NCBI RefSeq assembly: GCF_900099655.1
Contig: NZ_FNDC01000003.1
Coordinates: forward strand, 62,001-126,000
Length of the DNA: 64,000 nucleotides
DNA from: Planococcus glaciei
GTDB lineage: Bacteria; Bacillota; Bacilli; Bacillales_A; Planococcaceae
Reading direction: 5' to 3'
Positions 35,683 through 45,453 of this stretch are shown here, one piece after another. Each line of letters begins with the position of its first letter. Position 1 is the first letter of the stretch. A program made the translations under genes and the position numbers. Under the pieces are notes generated by a model, which searched no databases, was not told where the DNA came from, and saw only the letters and a program-made list of their open reading frames with translations.

Positions 35683-36468
35683 TTATTCTTCTCCGCCTAG
35701 TCCTGCGATGAATTCAGTCATGACCTTAAGGTCTTCTTCTGAACCTTCCCAAGATGGTGGCATTACTTGCTGTCCGTCTTTTTCAATACCGTTTACAGCG
35801 ATGTTCGCAATTTCTTCAGCGCTAAGTCCCGTGTTCGTAAGAGCCGGTCCAACAGCACCTTCTAAATTGTCGCCGTGGCAACTGATACAAGCGGCGCCTG
35901 AGTAGATTTCATACCCCGGGTCAGCTGTGTCAATTTCCACTTCTTCAACGATCTGCCCTTGTGCTTCAGCAGCTTCCCAGTCATGGTTAGCTACCGATTC
36001 CCATGTAAGGAAAATGATTGCTGCAACTGCAAGAATCATAAAGCCTGTAGGAAGCGGACGTTTTGAAGCCCGGCGTTCTGGACCTGGATCCAAGAACGGA
36101 GCAAGAGCCAATGCGCCAAACGCAAGACCTGGAACAATGATTGCACCGATCACGTTAAACGGCCCGGATGCAAATTGATATTTAAGCAATTGATATAAGA
36201 ATAAGAAATACCAGTCTGGCAGTGGAATATAGCCTGTATCTGTCGGATCTGCCTTACCTTCTAGTGGTGAAGGATGGGCGACAGTCAATAGCAAGAAACC
36301 AATCAAGAAGACTGCACCAATCATCCATTCTTTCAAAAGGAAGTTTGGCCAGAAAGCTTCTGTCTTGCCAGGATATTCGGAGTAATCTTTGGGGATGTTT
36401 GGTTTACGATGCTGCAAACCTGGTACACGTGAATCCCCAACGAATTTCATCCCTTTTCCGCGATGCAT
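35683..36468 (-). CDS. qcrC: Menaquinol:cytochrome c reductase, cytochrome b/c subunit QcrC
   Basis: QcrC combines the C-terminal half of a cytochrome b (subunit IV-like, with PLPDWYFLFLYQLLKY) with a c-type haem domain. The haem site CISCH and a later methionine ligand (QVMPPSW) are visible. It forms, with QcrA and QcrB, the bc-type complex that passes electrons from menaquinol to cytochrome c. There are three to four membrane helices in 261 residues. GGAGGGG precedes the ATG. Confidence 0.96.
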   Translation of the reverse strand: MHRGKGMKFVGDSRVPGLQHRKPNIPKDYSEYPGKTEAFWPNFLLKEWMIGAVFLIGFLLLTVAHPSPLEGKADPTDTGYIPLPDWYFLFLYQLLKYQFASGPFNVIGAIIVPGLAFGALALAPFLDPGPERRASKRPLPTGFMILAVAAIIFLTWESVANHDWEAAEAQGQIVEEVEIDTADPGYEIYSGAACISCHGDNLEGAVGPALTNTGLSAEEIANIAVNGIEKDGQQVMPPSWEGSEEDLKVMTEFIAGLGGEE

Positions 36469-36506
36469 AGTGTCCCCTCCTTAATAAATCCTTGTGGCCG
36501 CTAGTC

Positions 36507-37181
36507 TTATAGCGGGCCGGAAATACCTTGTCTTCTGATCATGATAAAATGCGCTGCAAGCAACCCAAGCAAAGCAGCTGGTAAGAAGAATACATGAATT
36601 GCGAAGAAACGCGTCAAAGTCTGTGCACCAAGGATTGTTGAATCCCCTGCAAGCAGAATTTTGATTGATTCACCGATAACCGGTACAGAAGCGGCAATTT
36701 CAATACCAACTTTTGTCGCAAACAATGCTTTCATGTCCCATGGAAGCAAGTAACCTGTGAAACTCAATCCTAGGATTACACCAAATAGCATAACTCCGAC
36801 GATCCAGTTCAATTCACGAGGTTTCTTATAAGAACCTGTAAAGAATACACGTAGTGTATGAAGGAAAATCATTACCACTACAAGTGAAGCTCCCCAGTGG
36901 TGCATCCCACGCACAATTTCTCCAAAAGCAACTTCATTTTGAAGATAATAAACCGATTCCCAAGCATTTTCAATATCGGGTACATAATACATGGTTAAGA
37001 ACATACCGGATAAGATCTGGATTACTGTGATGAAGAATGTTAATCCTCCGAAACAATAAACGAATGCTGAAAAGTGGTGTGCGGGGTTTACGTGTTCCGG
37101 TACTTCATGGTCAGCAATATCACGCCAGATTGGCGTAATATCTAAACGCTCATCAACCCAATCATATAACTTGTTTAGCAC
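36507..37181 (-). CDS. qcrB: Menaquinol:cytochrome c reductase, cytochrome b subunit QcrB
   Basis: The 224-residue cytochrome b6-like subunit has four membrane helices with the haem-binding histidines in MHHWGAS and FFAIHVFFLPA. Cys43 (FVYCFGG), which binds an extra haem covalently in Bacillus and b6f complexes, is present. Translation begins with GTG. Gene order qcrA-qcrB-qcrC is the standard one. Confidence 0.96.
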   Translation of the reverse strand: MLNKLYDWVDERLDITPIWRDIADHEVPEHVNPAHHFSAFVYCFGGLTFFITVIQILSGMFLTMYYVPDIENAWESVYYLQNEVAFGEIVRGMHHWGASLVVVMIFLHTLRVFFTGSYKKPRELNWIVGVMLFGVILGLSFTGYLLPWDMKALFATKVGIEIAASVPVIGESIKILLAGDSTILGAQTLTRFFAIHVFFLPAALLGLLAAHFIMIRRQGISGPL

Positions 37182-37202
37182 TGGTGTCGTACCCCCTAAC
37201 TA

Positions 37203-37706
37203 TTAAACTATTGTGTTTGCTTGTACTGCTCCGATAGCCAAGTAGCCATCTCTTTCTTCCACTTGATACTCATCAAGCGGCCCAAGAGGCGGTGTTCCGG
37301 CAATGTTCTGACCGTTCTTTTCGTAGCGGCCAGCGTGGCACGGACAGAAGAATTGGGTCGGGTGTTCCGGGTCAGCGGCCCAGTTCACTGTGCATCCTAA
37401 GTGTTTGCAGACTGGTGAAAGAGCGACAATTTTGTCCCCTTCTTTGTAAACCCAAGCTGAACTTGTTACTTCAGATGTATACCAAGCATCTACTTGCTCA
37501 TAAGCAAAGTCAACGCGTACTGGTTCTTCAGTTAAATCCGCAACTGCTTGGTCGGTCAAAATGTAATCCCCAGCGCCGTGCTCCTGGAGAATCGGGTCAA
37601 CCGCGAAACGAACCATTGGCATCAGCATCCCTGCAGCCATAAATCCGCCTACTCCTGTTAAAGTGTAACCTAAAAATTGACGTCGTGATACACGATTATT
37701 ACTCAT
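37203..37706 (-). CDS. qcrA: Menaquinol:cytochrome c reductase, Rieske subunit QcrA
   Basis: The Rieske 2Fe-2S protein has 167 residues. The N-terminus carries SRRQFLG, a Tat-like twin arginine ahead of one membrane helix, and the cluster ligands lie in CKHLGC and CPCHAGRY. The start at 37706 follows GAGGGGGG; an upstream in-frame ATG lacks a ribosome site. It is the first gene of the operon, behind a strong promoter. Confidence 0.96.
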   Translation of the reverse strand: MSNNRVSRRQFLGYTLTGVGGFMAAGMLMPMVRFAVDPILQEHGAGDYILTDQAVADLTEEPVRVDFAYEQVDAWYTSEVTSSAWVYKEGDKIVALSPVCKHLGCTVNWAADPEHPTQFFCPCHAGRYEKNGQNIAGTPPLGPLDEYQVEERDGYLAIGAVQANTIV

Positions 37707-37781
37707 CCTTTTCCCCCCTCTAACATTCAAGGTCAGTCCAATGGACATACTCAATTCAAATATAATTACTAGGACAACCTA

Positions 37782-37810
37782 ATGATATATCAATCAAATG
37801 TTAAGGTCAA
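37782..37810 (-). promoter_or_regulatory. Sigma-A promoter of qcrABC
   Basis: TTGACC (37805-37810) and TATCAT (37782-37787) on the minus strand are separated by 17 bases. The predicted start near 37775 gives a leader of about 70 bases before qcrA. Confidence 0.8.
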
Positions 37811-37847
37811 TATCGCAGTGAAGCGATTATGACAGTTTGTGAACATT

Positions 37848-38300
37848 TCATGAATGCTGTGACCACTCTGTAATAAATAGTGGAAGCACTTGCCGCAGCT
37901 GGTCTTCCATGACCGATTGCTTGAACGATTGATCCATGCTTTCCGTTGGAATGGCCGGCAGCCAGAGCACATTCTTCACTTCTTCAAGCGACCGCCATTC
38001 GGCATCCGTCGTCAAGTAAAAGACATGCTTGAATGCCGTCGGCTCCAGCTCGGCAGCCAGTTCAGACCCCAGTCTTGCACGGTCTGCACCTTTGGCATAC
38101 GAGACCGGCGGGAATAATAATATGCGGCCTTTAAATTGTTTTTCCAATAAGTTTGCCAGTGATTGCAGATAATCGGAAGAACTGGCGCTTGATTTCATGG
38201 CAGCCGGATTTAAATCCAGCTGGACCAGCGGAATGACAGCCGTGTCCACATATTCTTTCTGCTGCAAGTACTGATCAATTTCTTTCCCCAAAAAATGCAT
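37848..38300 (-). CDS. ypiF: YpiF family protein (DUF2487)
   Basis: The 150-residue cytosolic protein belongs to DUF2487 and has no known function. It lies between ypiB and qcrA as in B. subtilis; the gap of five bases to ypiB shows a common transcript. Recognisable segments are VIPLVQLDL and GRILLFPPVSY. No terminator is obvious between it and the qcrA promoter. Confidence 0.82.
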   Translation of the reverse strand: MHFLGKEIDQYLQQKEYVDTAVIPLVQLDLNPAAMKSSASSSDYLQSLANLLEKQFKGRILLFPPVSYAKGADRARLGSELAAELEPTAFKHVFYLTTDAEWRSLEEVKNVLWLPAIPTESMDQSFKQSVMEDQLRQVLPLFITEWSQHS

Positions 38301-38305
38301 GGTAT

Positions 38306-38869
38306 TTATTCACTCTCCGTTTTCTTTAAAGTTTTGATGGATTGAAGCAATGCAGATAGCTCGAAGAATTTCTCGCGGTCATTTGCATCGAGGGCTTCAT
38401 CTATTTGTTTCAATATCGTATCTTCCTGGAAAACAGTCATGCTCTCATTCAATAGCTTTTCGGCCACCACGCGGTCTTCATCGGTAATTGTGGCATGCTT
38501 CGGCATATAAGGGTTTTCTTCAAGCACCGATAAGTACAAGGCGGAAGGCGGCATGTTCGGGAAATTCAATTGAACAAACAAGTCTTCATCCGGATTTAAA
38601 CGCAAATCATGAAACGACTTTTCTGCATCTGCTGTCATCAAATTGCCTTTGTAGAAGCGGAATGGAATTTCCTTCGATTCGGTTGAGGACATGACCATGG
38701 CACGCGGGCAATAATGCGCTTCTTCAACAAAATGAGTTTTCTCAAGCAAGTCTTCATTGCTCAGCATATAGTTAAGAATCCAGATGCATTCTCTTCTTTT
38801 CATCTTGTGGGTCTGCAAAAACCAGCGGACAAACTGCTTTTTTTCTCCTACTGAAATATAAGCGGTCAT
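38306..38869 (-). CDS. ypiB: YpiB family protein (UPF0302)
   Basis: The 187-residue protein has the UPF0302 N-terminal domain (GEKKQFVRWFLQTHKMKRRECIWILNY, quoted here only in part by its features: basic KMKRRE and aromatic ends) and a C-terminal helical IDEALD-N-DREKF segment. Its function is unknown. The start at 38869 has a near-perfect AAAGGAGGA; an ATG six codons upstream would put this site inside the gene. It follows ypiA by 14 bases. Confidence 0.85.
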   Translation of the reverse strand: MTAYISVGEKKQFVRWFLQTHKMKRRECIWILNYMLSNEDLLEKTHFVEEAHYCPRAMVMSSTESKEIPFRFYKGNLMTADAEKSFHDLRLNPDEDLFVQLNFPNMPPSALYLSVLEENPYMPKHATITDEDRVVAEKLLNESMTVFQEDTILKQIDEALDANDREKFFELSALLQSIKTLKKTESE

Positions 38870-38883
38870 GAAAATTCCTCCTT

Positions 38884-40137
38884 TCACTCAAACGATTGCT
38901 GCCAGTCAAACCAGTCAGGGTTTTCCGGCTCCAACACTTGAAGTTCTTTAATGATTTCGAGGGCTTTCTCTCGATTCCCTTCTTCAATCAAAAATCTTGC
39001 GTATTTTTCAAGGAAGTTCGAGTCATCGCGGAAAGCCGGATAGGCCTTTTCGAAGTAAACTGCCGCTTTTTGGAATTGTTCAGTCCGCTCGTAGGCTTCG
39101 GCAATCATGGGATAAATCCCTGCCCAGTCGTCTTCATTGGCGACAACGCTTTCCGCCAGCTCCAGCAGGTCTTCATCCATTTCTTCTGCATGGAAATAAG
39201 AAACCAGTGTATAGATTGCCTCCATGTACTCCGGGTCCAAAGCAATCGCTTGCCTTAACTGGTTGACCCCCTCTTCCGCCTTGCCAAGTTTCAATGCCAG
39301 TTTTCCGGCGAACAAATAAAGCTCTTTGTCAAACTCATCCCGCGTGATGCCTTCCAAAATGGCCGAATACGCGGCTTCGTAATCCTCAGCCATGTTCAGG
39401 CTTTGCGCACGGAGCAGGTAGGCCGAGAAATAATCCGGGTCAATGCCGATCAATTCGTTCAATCTGCGGACGGCCAACTCGTACTGGCGGGTCTGGAACG
39501 CTGCAAACGCAGCGCCGTACAATACATCCGGCTGTATCTGGTCTTTCAGCACTTCCTCGTAATAAGGCAACGCCTCTTCATACGCTGCGCCTGCACTATA
39601 GACTTCTGCCAGCCGCTCGGAAAGGTTGACTCCTTCTATGACGACTTGCTGTCCCTTTAAATCCTGATAAATTTTGGCGGATTCCAAGTAACGGCCCGAG
39701 TCGAGCAGCAGCTCCGCTTTCGCCTGATACAGCAGCGGCTCATCCGGCAGCAGCTCTATCGCTTCGTTTAAGCGGCTTTCTGCAGCTTCCAAAAGTCCTT
39801 GCAGCTGGAAAAGGTCCGCCAGTGTAACGAGCACCTGAGGGTATAATTCGTCGTCTTTCGGGATTTCCATCAAGGTGTTGAGCGCTTCGTCTTCCCGGTC
39901 CACTTCAATCAGCAGGTTGGCGCGGTCGACTTTCAGCTGGGATTCTTCGGGAAATACATACTGCAGATGCTCCAGGACTTTAATCGCTTCTTCCACATAG
40001 CCGATATCCGCCAGCCACTCGGATAAATCGTATTGCTCATCCGGATCGCCGTTCAATAAATACGGTTCCAGTAAGGCATTGACGGAATCCGGATCGCCTT
40101 GTTCCACTGCTTGTTGAATGTCTTTCATGCTTGTCAT
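38884..40137 (-). CDS. ypiA: Tetratricopeptide repeat protein YpiA
   Basis: The 417-residue protein consists almost wholly of TPR-like helix pairs, for example PEESQLKVDRANLLIEVDRE, YEEALPYYEEVL and FQKAAVYFEKAY. TPR proteins act as scaffolds; the partner is unknown. In B. subtilis ypiA lies next to aroE (aroA) and ypiB, as here. The start at 40137 has AGGTGA upstream; a longer frame reaches 40197 without support. Confidence 0.85.
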   Translation of the reverse strand: MTSMKDIQQAVEQGDPDSVNALLEPYLLNGDPDEQYDLSEWLADIGYVEEAIKVLEHLQYVFPEESQLKVDRANLLIEVDREDEALNTLMEIPKDDELYPQVLVTLADLFQLQGLLEAAESRLNEAIELLPDEPLLYQAKAELLLDSGRYLESAKIYQDLKGQQVVIEGVNLSERLAEVYSAGAAYEEALPYYEEVLKDQIQPDVLYGAAFAAFQTRQYELAVRRLNELIGIDPDYFSAYLLRAQSLNMAEDYEAAYSAILEGITRDEFDKELYLFAGKLALKLGKAEEGVNQLRQAIALDPEYMEAIYTLVSYFHAEEMDEDLLELAESVVANEDDWAGIYPMIAEAYERTEQFQKAAVYFEKAYPAFRDDSNFLEKYARFLIEEGNREKALEIIKELQVLEPENPDWFDWQQSFE

Positions 40138-40200
40138 GCTATCACCTATTCTTTCAGTTTCATACTTCCATCCTACACGAAAGTGTGTTCGAATCATAAC

Positions 40201-40221
40201 AAAAAACCCCCCATACGGGGA
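40201..40221 (-). terminator. Terminator of the aro operon
   Basis: Arms CCCC and GGGG around ATAC, with flanking C/G and six T on the minus strand, lie two bases after the aroA stop. Confidence 0.8.
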
Positions 40222-40222
40222 G

Positions 40223-41506
40223 TTAATTGATCAACGAATTCATCTGTTCGACAAAATTTGGAAAGGAGACGGCGATGCAGTCGGGGTCGTCGATCTGCAC
40301 TTCTCCGGTTGCCGCCAAAGCCGCAACTGCGGCCATCATGCCCAACCGGTGGTCTCCGTATGTTTTCATCTCCGCGCCGGTTAATGGGGTCGGCCCGTTG
40401 ATGATCATGCCGTCTTCAGTGGCCGTGATGTCCGCGCCCATTTTGGACAATTCTGCTACCACCGCAGCAATTCTGTCCGTTTCTTTTACCCGCAGCTCTT
40501 CGGCATCTTTGATGACCGTAGTGCCATGCGCTTGAGTCGCAACCAGGGCAATCAGCGGAATTTCATCAATCAATCTTGGAATCAGGTCTCCGCCGATTTC
40601 GATGCCGTTCAATTTGGAAGAACGGATGGTCAAGTCTGCTGAAGGCTCCCCTTCGACTGCTCTTTCCTTCAAGTCGAAATCCGCGCCCATTTGTTCGATG
40701 ACATCGAGGATTCCCGTACGGGTCGGATTGCTTCCGACATTGGTCAAGACCACTTCACTTTGCCTGGTAATCAATGCTGCGCCGATCATGAACGCCGCAG
40801 AAGAAATATCCCCCGGCACCTGGACATGGGCTGCCGTCAGTTTTTGGCCGCCTTCAAGTTCTATGGAACCATTCCTTCTGGTAATCACGGCACCAAAATG
40901 TTCAAGCATGATTTCCGTATGGTCTCGGGTCGCTACCGGTTCAGTAATCACCGTTTTGCCTTCCGCTTTCAATGCCGCCAGCAAAATCGCAGATTTCACT
41001 TGGGCGCTTGCAACCGGCAGGGTGTAATTGATGGCCGATAGTGTTGTCCCTTGGACAGCGAGCGGCGTAAATTGCCCGTCTTGCCGCCCCCGGATATCCG
41101 CGCCCATTTCGCGCAGCGGATTGATGATGCGCTTCATCGGGCGCTTGGCGATCGATTCATCGCCTGCCATCACCGAATGGAACGAAGTGCCAGCAAGCAG
41201 TCCGAGCATGAGGCGGGTAGTAGTTCCCGAATTCCCGGTATCGAGCACTTCAGAGGGTTCCTGCCAGGACGCTTCGCCGCCGCTCGTAATCGTCACGGTC
41301 TTCCCGTCCAGTTCGATGCCGACGCCCAATTTCCGGAAACAACTGATTGTGCTCAAGCAGTCATCGCCAAGCAAGAATCCTTCCACCGTGGTGGTGCCGC
41401 TTGCCATTGAGCCGAACATAATCGCCCGGTGCGAAATGGATTTATCTCCCGGCACTTGAATTGTCCCTTTTAGCGAAGGGTTTGAATAAGATAAAGTCAA
41501 AGTCAT
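40223..41506 (-). CDS. aroA: 3-phosphoshikimate 1-carboxyvinyltransferase (EPSP synthase)
   Basis: The enzyme condenses shikimate 3-phosphate with phosphoenolpyruvate. Conserved motifs include [37 protein letters not shown] and KETDRI near the end. The product has 427 residues. It is called aroE in older B. subtilis nomenclature. The ribosome site lies in the short gap after tyrA. It is the last gene of the aro operon. Confidence 0.96.
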   Translation of the reverse strand: MTLTLSYSNPSLKGTIQVPGDKSISHRAIMFGSMASGTTTVEGFLLGDDCLSTISCFRKLGVGIELDGKTVTITSGGEASWQEPSEVLDTGNSGTTTRLMLGLLAGTSFHSVMAGDESIAKRPMKRIINPLREMGADIRGRQDGQFTPLAVQGTTLSAINYTLPVASAQVKSAILLAALKAEGKTVITEPVATRDHTEIMLEHFGAVITRRNGSIELEGGQKLTAAHVQVPGDISSAAFMIGAALITRQSEVVLTNVGSNPTRTGILDVIEQMGADFDLKERAVEGEPSADLTIRSSKLNGIEIGGDLIPRLIDEIPLIALVATQAHGTTVIKDAEELRVKETDRIAAVVAELSKMGADITATEDGMIINGPTPLTGAEMKTYGDHRLGMMAAVAALAATGEVQIDDPDCIAVSFPNFVEQMNSLIN

Positions 41507-41521
41507 GACATGGCCTTCCTT

Positions 41522-42610
41522 TCAGGAAATATACGTATCGTACGCTGTTCTTTTGCTGATGCATTCTTTAGCCCGTTCGCGGTCTTCGGGCGTCTGGAAA
41601 CTGATGACCAAAATCCCGAAAACGTCTTCGCGGGTTTCCAGAATGCGCAGATTGACAATGCTGATTTGCTCTTCAGCCAAGTAGCCGGTCAATTCGGAAA
41701 TGCTTCCGGGAACATCCGGGATGTCGATGTATAAATCGTAGACGCTGTACATGGCCCCGTGGCCTGCAATCGGCAGTTCATCCCGCACTGATTTGGCGCG
41801 CTGGAAATACTCCTGGATCGGTTCCGGTTCATTCCGGACCAACAAGTCCCGGAGCTGCTCCATTTCGTCCATCCAGTTGCTCAGTTGCTGGACAATCATG
41901 CCATTGTTCTGCGTGGTGATGTCCCGCCACATTTCCGGATTGGACGAGGCAATCCGCGTAATGTCCCGGAAACCGCCGGCTGCCAGCTGGCGGGCAAATG
42001 GATACTGTTCTTCTTTAGCCAATTGGTGGACGAGCGATGCCGCAATCAAATGCGGAAAATGGCTGACAATGGCCGTCATATAATCATGCTCATCCGCTTG
42101 CAACACTTCCACTTTCGCTTTTGTCACCGATAAAAGTTCTTTCAAAAAAGCGATGCTTTCTTCGCTGGTGTTCTCCATTGGCGTCAAAATATAAAAGGCA
42201 TTTTCAAACAGCACTTCTTTCGCTGCTTCAACGCCGCTTTTGTGCGAACCCACCATCGGATGCCCGCCAATGAAAGTGCGGTCCAATCCTTTGGCAGCTT
42301 CCATGATCTGGTGTTTCGTGCTGCCGGTATCCGTTAAAATAGCATCTTTCTTTAAATCCCAAAATTTGCTTTGTTCCATTAGCTTGACCGTTGTGCCGAC
42401 CGGAGTGGCGAAAACGATGACATCCGCTTCGGCGGCTGCCCTTTCAAGAGACGGAGGTGAGCTATGTATGATTCCCATTTTAAAAGCTTTTCTGGCAGTA
42501 TGCGGGTCCGCATCATAACCTGCCACGTGGACACCTTCATGCCGCTGCAGTGCCTTTGCCAGGGACCCGCCAATCAAGCCAAGCCCGATAATCAGCACCT
42601 GTGCATTCAT
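41522..42610 (-). CDS. tyrA: Prephenate dehydrogenase with C-terminal ACT domain
   Basis: TyrA oxidises prephenate to 4-hydroxyphenylpyruvate in tyrosine synthesis. It has the NAD motif IIGLGLIGGSLA at the N-terminus, the TDTGSTK and GGHPMVGSHKSGVE motifs, and from about residue 290 an ACT domain (DIPDVPGSISELTGYLAEE), which usually binds a regulatory amino acid. The start overlaps the aroH stop (ATGA). hisC, next to tyrA in B. subtilis, is missing. Confidence 0.95.
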   Translation of the reverse strand: MNAQVLIIGLGLIGGSLAKALQRHEGVHVAGYDADPHTARKAFKMGIIHSSPPSLERAAAEADVIVFATPVGTTVKLMEQSKFWDLKKDAILTDTGSTKHQIMEAAKGLDRTFIGGHPMVGSHKSGVEAAKEVLFENAFYILTPMENTSEESIAFLKELLSVTKAKVEVLQADEHDYMTAIVSHFPHLIAASLVHQLAKEEQYPFARQLAAGGFRDITRIASSNPEMWRDITTQNNGMIVQQLSNWMDEMEQLRDLLVRNEPEPIQEYFQRAKSVRDELPIAGHGAMYSVYDLYIDIPDVPGSISELTGYLAEEQISIVNLRILETREDVFGILVISFQTPEDRERAKECISKRTAYDTYIS

Positions 42611-42990
42611 AGCATCTTCGCCTCAGTGTTCCGGACCAGATCCGGGCGCAGTTTTACAGCATCATTTAAATAGATATGCTGAATTTCCTTTTGGGCTAAA
42701 CTGGTATTGACATGCATCATCACCCGGATGCACAGCGGCAAACTGCCGGGCACATCCATTTCGTGTGTGCACATGACCGGTACATGTGTCCAATTCTCAA
42801 GTGTCCGCACTGCTTTTGCCGGAAAAGCAGAAGCGATGTCGGTAGTCGTCGAAATAATGACAGATGCCACATCATCCGGTTCGATCCCATTTTCTTTTGC
42901 CATTTCCAAAACCAGCCGGCCTGTTTCACGCAAAATTTCATCCGGCTGATCAGCTCCAACTGTAATAGCTCCTCTAACTCCTCGGATCAT
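42607..42990 (-). CDS. aroH: Chorismate mutase, AroH type
   Basis: The 127-residue enzyme rearranges chorismate to prephenate. It is of the trimeric AroH class, with VRGAITV near the start (active-site Arg) and the CTHEMDVPG and CIRVMMH segments forming the rest of the pocket. It overlaps aroB and tyrA by four bases each, so the three are translationally coupled. Confidence 0.96.
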   Translation of the reverse strand: MIRGVRGAITVGADQPDEILRETGRLVLEMAKENGIEPDDVASVIISTTTDIASAFPAKAVRTLENWTHVPVMCTHEMDVPGSLPLCIRVMMHVNTSLAQKEIQHIYLNDAVKLRPDLVRNTEAKML

Positions 42991-44063
42991 TCCAACATCC
43001 CTCCTATTTTTTCACGCAATTGCCCATATGCCGTTTCCGCTGCTGCTTCATCAATCGTTTTCATATAAGGCTGTCCGGTTTTTTCCAACAGCACAAAATT
43101 CAACGATCCTTTAGAAGATTTTTTATCTTTTTTCATATAGCCGACCACATCTTCAAATGAAATTTCTTGAATTTTCTCCAACGGATACCCGTTCACTTGG
43201 CACCAGGCAAGAAAATCTTCCGTACGGGGATGCGCTGAAAGCAATAAGGCATAAGCCATTCCCAAAGCGACAGCTTCGCCGTGGGTGATTTTTCCATACC
43301 CGAGATGCGCTTCGATAGCGTGGGCCAGGGTATGGCCGAAGTTCAAATATTTTCTGACGCCGCCTTCAAATTCATCTTCTTCCACGATTGCAGCTTTTAC
43401 TGCAATCCCGCGTTCCAGATGAAGCATCCAATCTTCATCGGTCAATTCGTTGAACGACTGGACCTCAAGCAATTCAGCCAACCAAGCTTCATTGGAGATA
43501 AAAGCATGCTTAATCACTTCAGCCATGCCGGAGCGCACTTCCTGCGGAGGCAATGTTTTCAGGAACTGGATATTGTAAAGCACTGCCGCCGGCTGGTAAA
43601 ACGTGCCGATCATGTTTTTGCCAAGTTCATGGTTGATGGCTGTTTTGCCGCCGACTGCGCTGTCGTGCGCAAGAATCGTCGTCGGAATCTGGATATAAGG
43701 TATGCCTCTCATGAAAGTCGATGCTACAAATCCAGCCACGTCTCCGGTTGCGCCTCCGCCAAATGCCAGCAAAAGCGATTTCCGGGAACAGCCTTCCTCC
43801 AGCAAAAAGCTATGGCAGTCCATAAACGTCCGGACGGATTTCGCCTGTTCACCGGAAGGAATCAAAAACACACTGGCTTCATAAGGCCCTAAATGCGCCA
43901 GCAGCGACTCCAAATGAAGATCCGCCACTTTCTCATCGGCTAAAATGACGATGCGGTCAACAGAATCCAATAGTTCGCGGTATGTGTCCGAGAACAGATT
44001 AAAAACGTCTTTTCCGATATGGACCATGTATGGATGATCGGCTTCAACTCGAAGTGCTTTCAT
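42987..44063 (-). CDS. aroB: 3-dehydroquinate synthase
   Basis: AroB closes the ring in the second shikimate step, using NAD and a divalent metal. The 358-residue product has the NAD loop LAFGGGATGDVAGFVA, the metal-binding site in LNFGHTLAHAIEAHLGYGKITHGEAVA (glutamate further upstream, two histidines here), and the DSAVGGKTAINH motif. AAGGAG precedes the ATG. It begins just ahead of aroH and after aroC. Confidence 0.96.
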   Translation of the reverse strand: MKALRVEADHPYMVHIGKDVFNLFSDTYRELLDSVDRIVILADEKVADLHLESLLAHLGPYEASVFLIPSGEQAKSVRTFMDCHSFLLEEGCSRKSLLLAFGGGATGDVAGFVASTFMRGIPYIQIPTTILAHDSAVGGKTAINHELGKNMIGTFYQPAAVLYNIQFLKTLPPQEVRSGMAEVIKHAFISNEAWLAELLEVQSFNELTDEDWMLHLERGIAVKAAIVEEDEFEGGVRKYLNFGHTLAHAIEAHLGYGKITHGEAVALGMAYALLLSAHPRTEDFLAWCQVNGYPLEKIQEISFEDVVGYMKKDKKSSKGSLNFVLLEKTGQPYMKTIDEAAAETAYGQLREKIGGMLE

Positions 44064-44065
44064 AG

Positions 44066-45238
44066 TTAGAACTCCTTCGTGTAGTTTAAGTAGTTCTGCA
44101 GATTTTCTTTTAGGCGCGGCATTTGGTCTGCGTCGAATTGTTCAAGCAAGGCATTCGCAACTTCCCACGCCACTACATGTTCGGCAACGATGGATGCCGC
44201 CGGAACTGCACAGCTGTCCGAGCGTTCGATGCTTGCCTGGAATGGTTCTTTCGATTCAATGTCCACACTTTGAAGCGGTTTATACAATGTCGGAATCGGT
44301 TTCATGACGCCCCGGACGATAATTGGCATACCTGTTGTCATACCGCCTTCAAATCCGCCCAAATTATTCGTTTTGCGCGTATAGCCTGCGCCTTCTGCCC
44401 ACTGGATCTCATCGTGCACTTCGCTGCCCGGTTTTCTGGCCATTTCAAAACCAAGGCCGAACTCCACACCTTTAAATGCGTTGATGCTCATGACGGCAGC
44501 GGCAATTTTTGCATCCAGCTTGCGGTCGTAATGGACATAGCTGCCAATTCCAGCCGGCATTCCTTCGACGATCACTTCAACGGTTCCGCCGATCGAATCG
44601 CCGTTCTTCTTCGTCTCGTCGATCAAATCGGTCATTTGCTTTGTCACGGAAGGGTCTGCACAGTATACTGCATCGTTTTCCACAATCTCCCGGATTTCAG
44701 CCGCTGATTTCCCGAGATAGCTTTCCGGGTTCACTTTTATGCCGCCAATTTCTGTTACGTGGGCAACAATCTCCACACCCAGCTGCGACAGCAATTGTTT
44801 GGCGACGGCCCCAACAGCCACACGTACGGTTGTTTCCCGTGCAGAAGAGCGTTCCAGCACGTTGCGAAGGTCACGGTGGCCATATTTCATCCCGCCGTTC
44901 AAATCGGCATGCCCAGGACGCGGACGCGAAAGCTGTCGTTTCACTTCATCTGTATCTTCAACGGGCTCAATGCCCATAATATTCGTCCAGTGTTTCCAGT
45001 CATCGTTTTTCACCACTAGCGCTACCGGTGAACCAAGCGTTTTCCCATGGCGCACGCCTGATACGATTTCAACCGTATCTTTTTCAATCTGCATTCTCCG
45101 GCCGCGTCCATGTCCGCCTTGCCGCCTTTTCAGTTCTTTGTTGATCATTTCTGCAGTCAACGGCAATTGTGCCGGCAACCCCTCGATAATGGCCGTCAAT
45201 TGCGGACCGTGTGATTCTCCTGCTGTTAAATAACGCAT
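44066..45238 (-). CDS. aroC: Chorismate synthase
   Basis: The enzyme makes chorismate from EPSP and needs reduced FMN. Signatures present: AGESHGPQL at the N-terminus, [19 protein letters not shown], and [18 protein letters not shown]. The start at 45238 has GGGAGAAAG upstream; an in-frame ATG 14 codons earlier is not supported. The product has 390 residues. It is the first gene of the aro operon (aroF in older Bacillus usage). Confidence 0.96.
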   Translation of the reverse strand: MRYLTAGESHGPQLTAIIEGLPAQLPLTAEMINKELKRRQGGHGRGRRMQIEKDTVEIVSGVRHGKTLGSPVALVVKNDDWKHWTNIMGIEPVEDTDEVKRQLSRPRPGHADLNGGMKYGHRDLRNVLERSSARETTVRVAVGAVAKQLLSQLGVEIVAHVTEIGGIKVNPESYLGKSAAEIREIVENDAVYCADPSVTKQMTDLIDETKKNGDSIGGTVEVIVEGMPAGIGSYVHYDRKLDAKIAAAVMSINAFKGVEFGLGFEMARKPGSEVHDEIQWAEGAGYTRKTNNLGGFEGGMTTGMPIIVRGVMKPIPTLYKPLQSVDIESKEPFQASIERSDSCAVPAASIVAEHVVAWEVANALLEQFDADQMPRLKENLQNYLNYTKEF

Positions 45239-45278
45239 GACACTTTCTCCCTTCAACGCACTAAAGTATTTATGTATC

Positions 45279-45287
45279 ACTATAACA
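45279..45287 (-). promoter_or_regulatory. Probable extended -10 promoter of the aro operon
   Basis: The minus strand reads TGT-TATAGT at 45279-45287, about 35 bases before the start of aroC. No clear -35 is visible at 17 bases. Confidence 0.45.
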
Positions 45288-45410
45288 TATAGTATTTCAT
45301 CAATTCTATCCCAAATTCAGATAAAGTGAAACTTCAATCAATTGGGAATTTTAACCTTCATCGTTCTTTCATTGATTGCTTCCCGCTTCTTCAACTGTTA
45401 TTGCGCAATA

Positions 45411-45439
45411 AAAAAACTGCCCTTATAGATTGGGCAGTT
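45411..45439 (-). terminator. Extra terminator in the ndk-aroC gap
   Basis: Arms 45415-45422 and 45432-45439 (AACTGCCC / GGGCAGTT) form a perfect 8-bp stem, followed on the minus strand by a run of six or more T. It is about 120 bases beyond the ndk terminator, so it either backs it up or ends an unrecognised short transcript. The 352-base ndk-aroC gap otherwise holds only this hairpin, the ndk terminator, the aroC promoter and a doubtful 46-codon frame. Confidence 0.7.
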
Positions 45440-45453
45440 GAACAAGGAAACAA

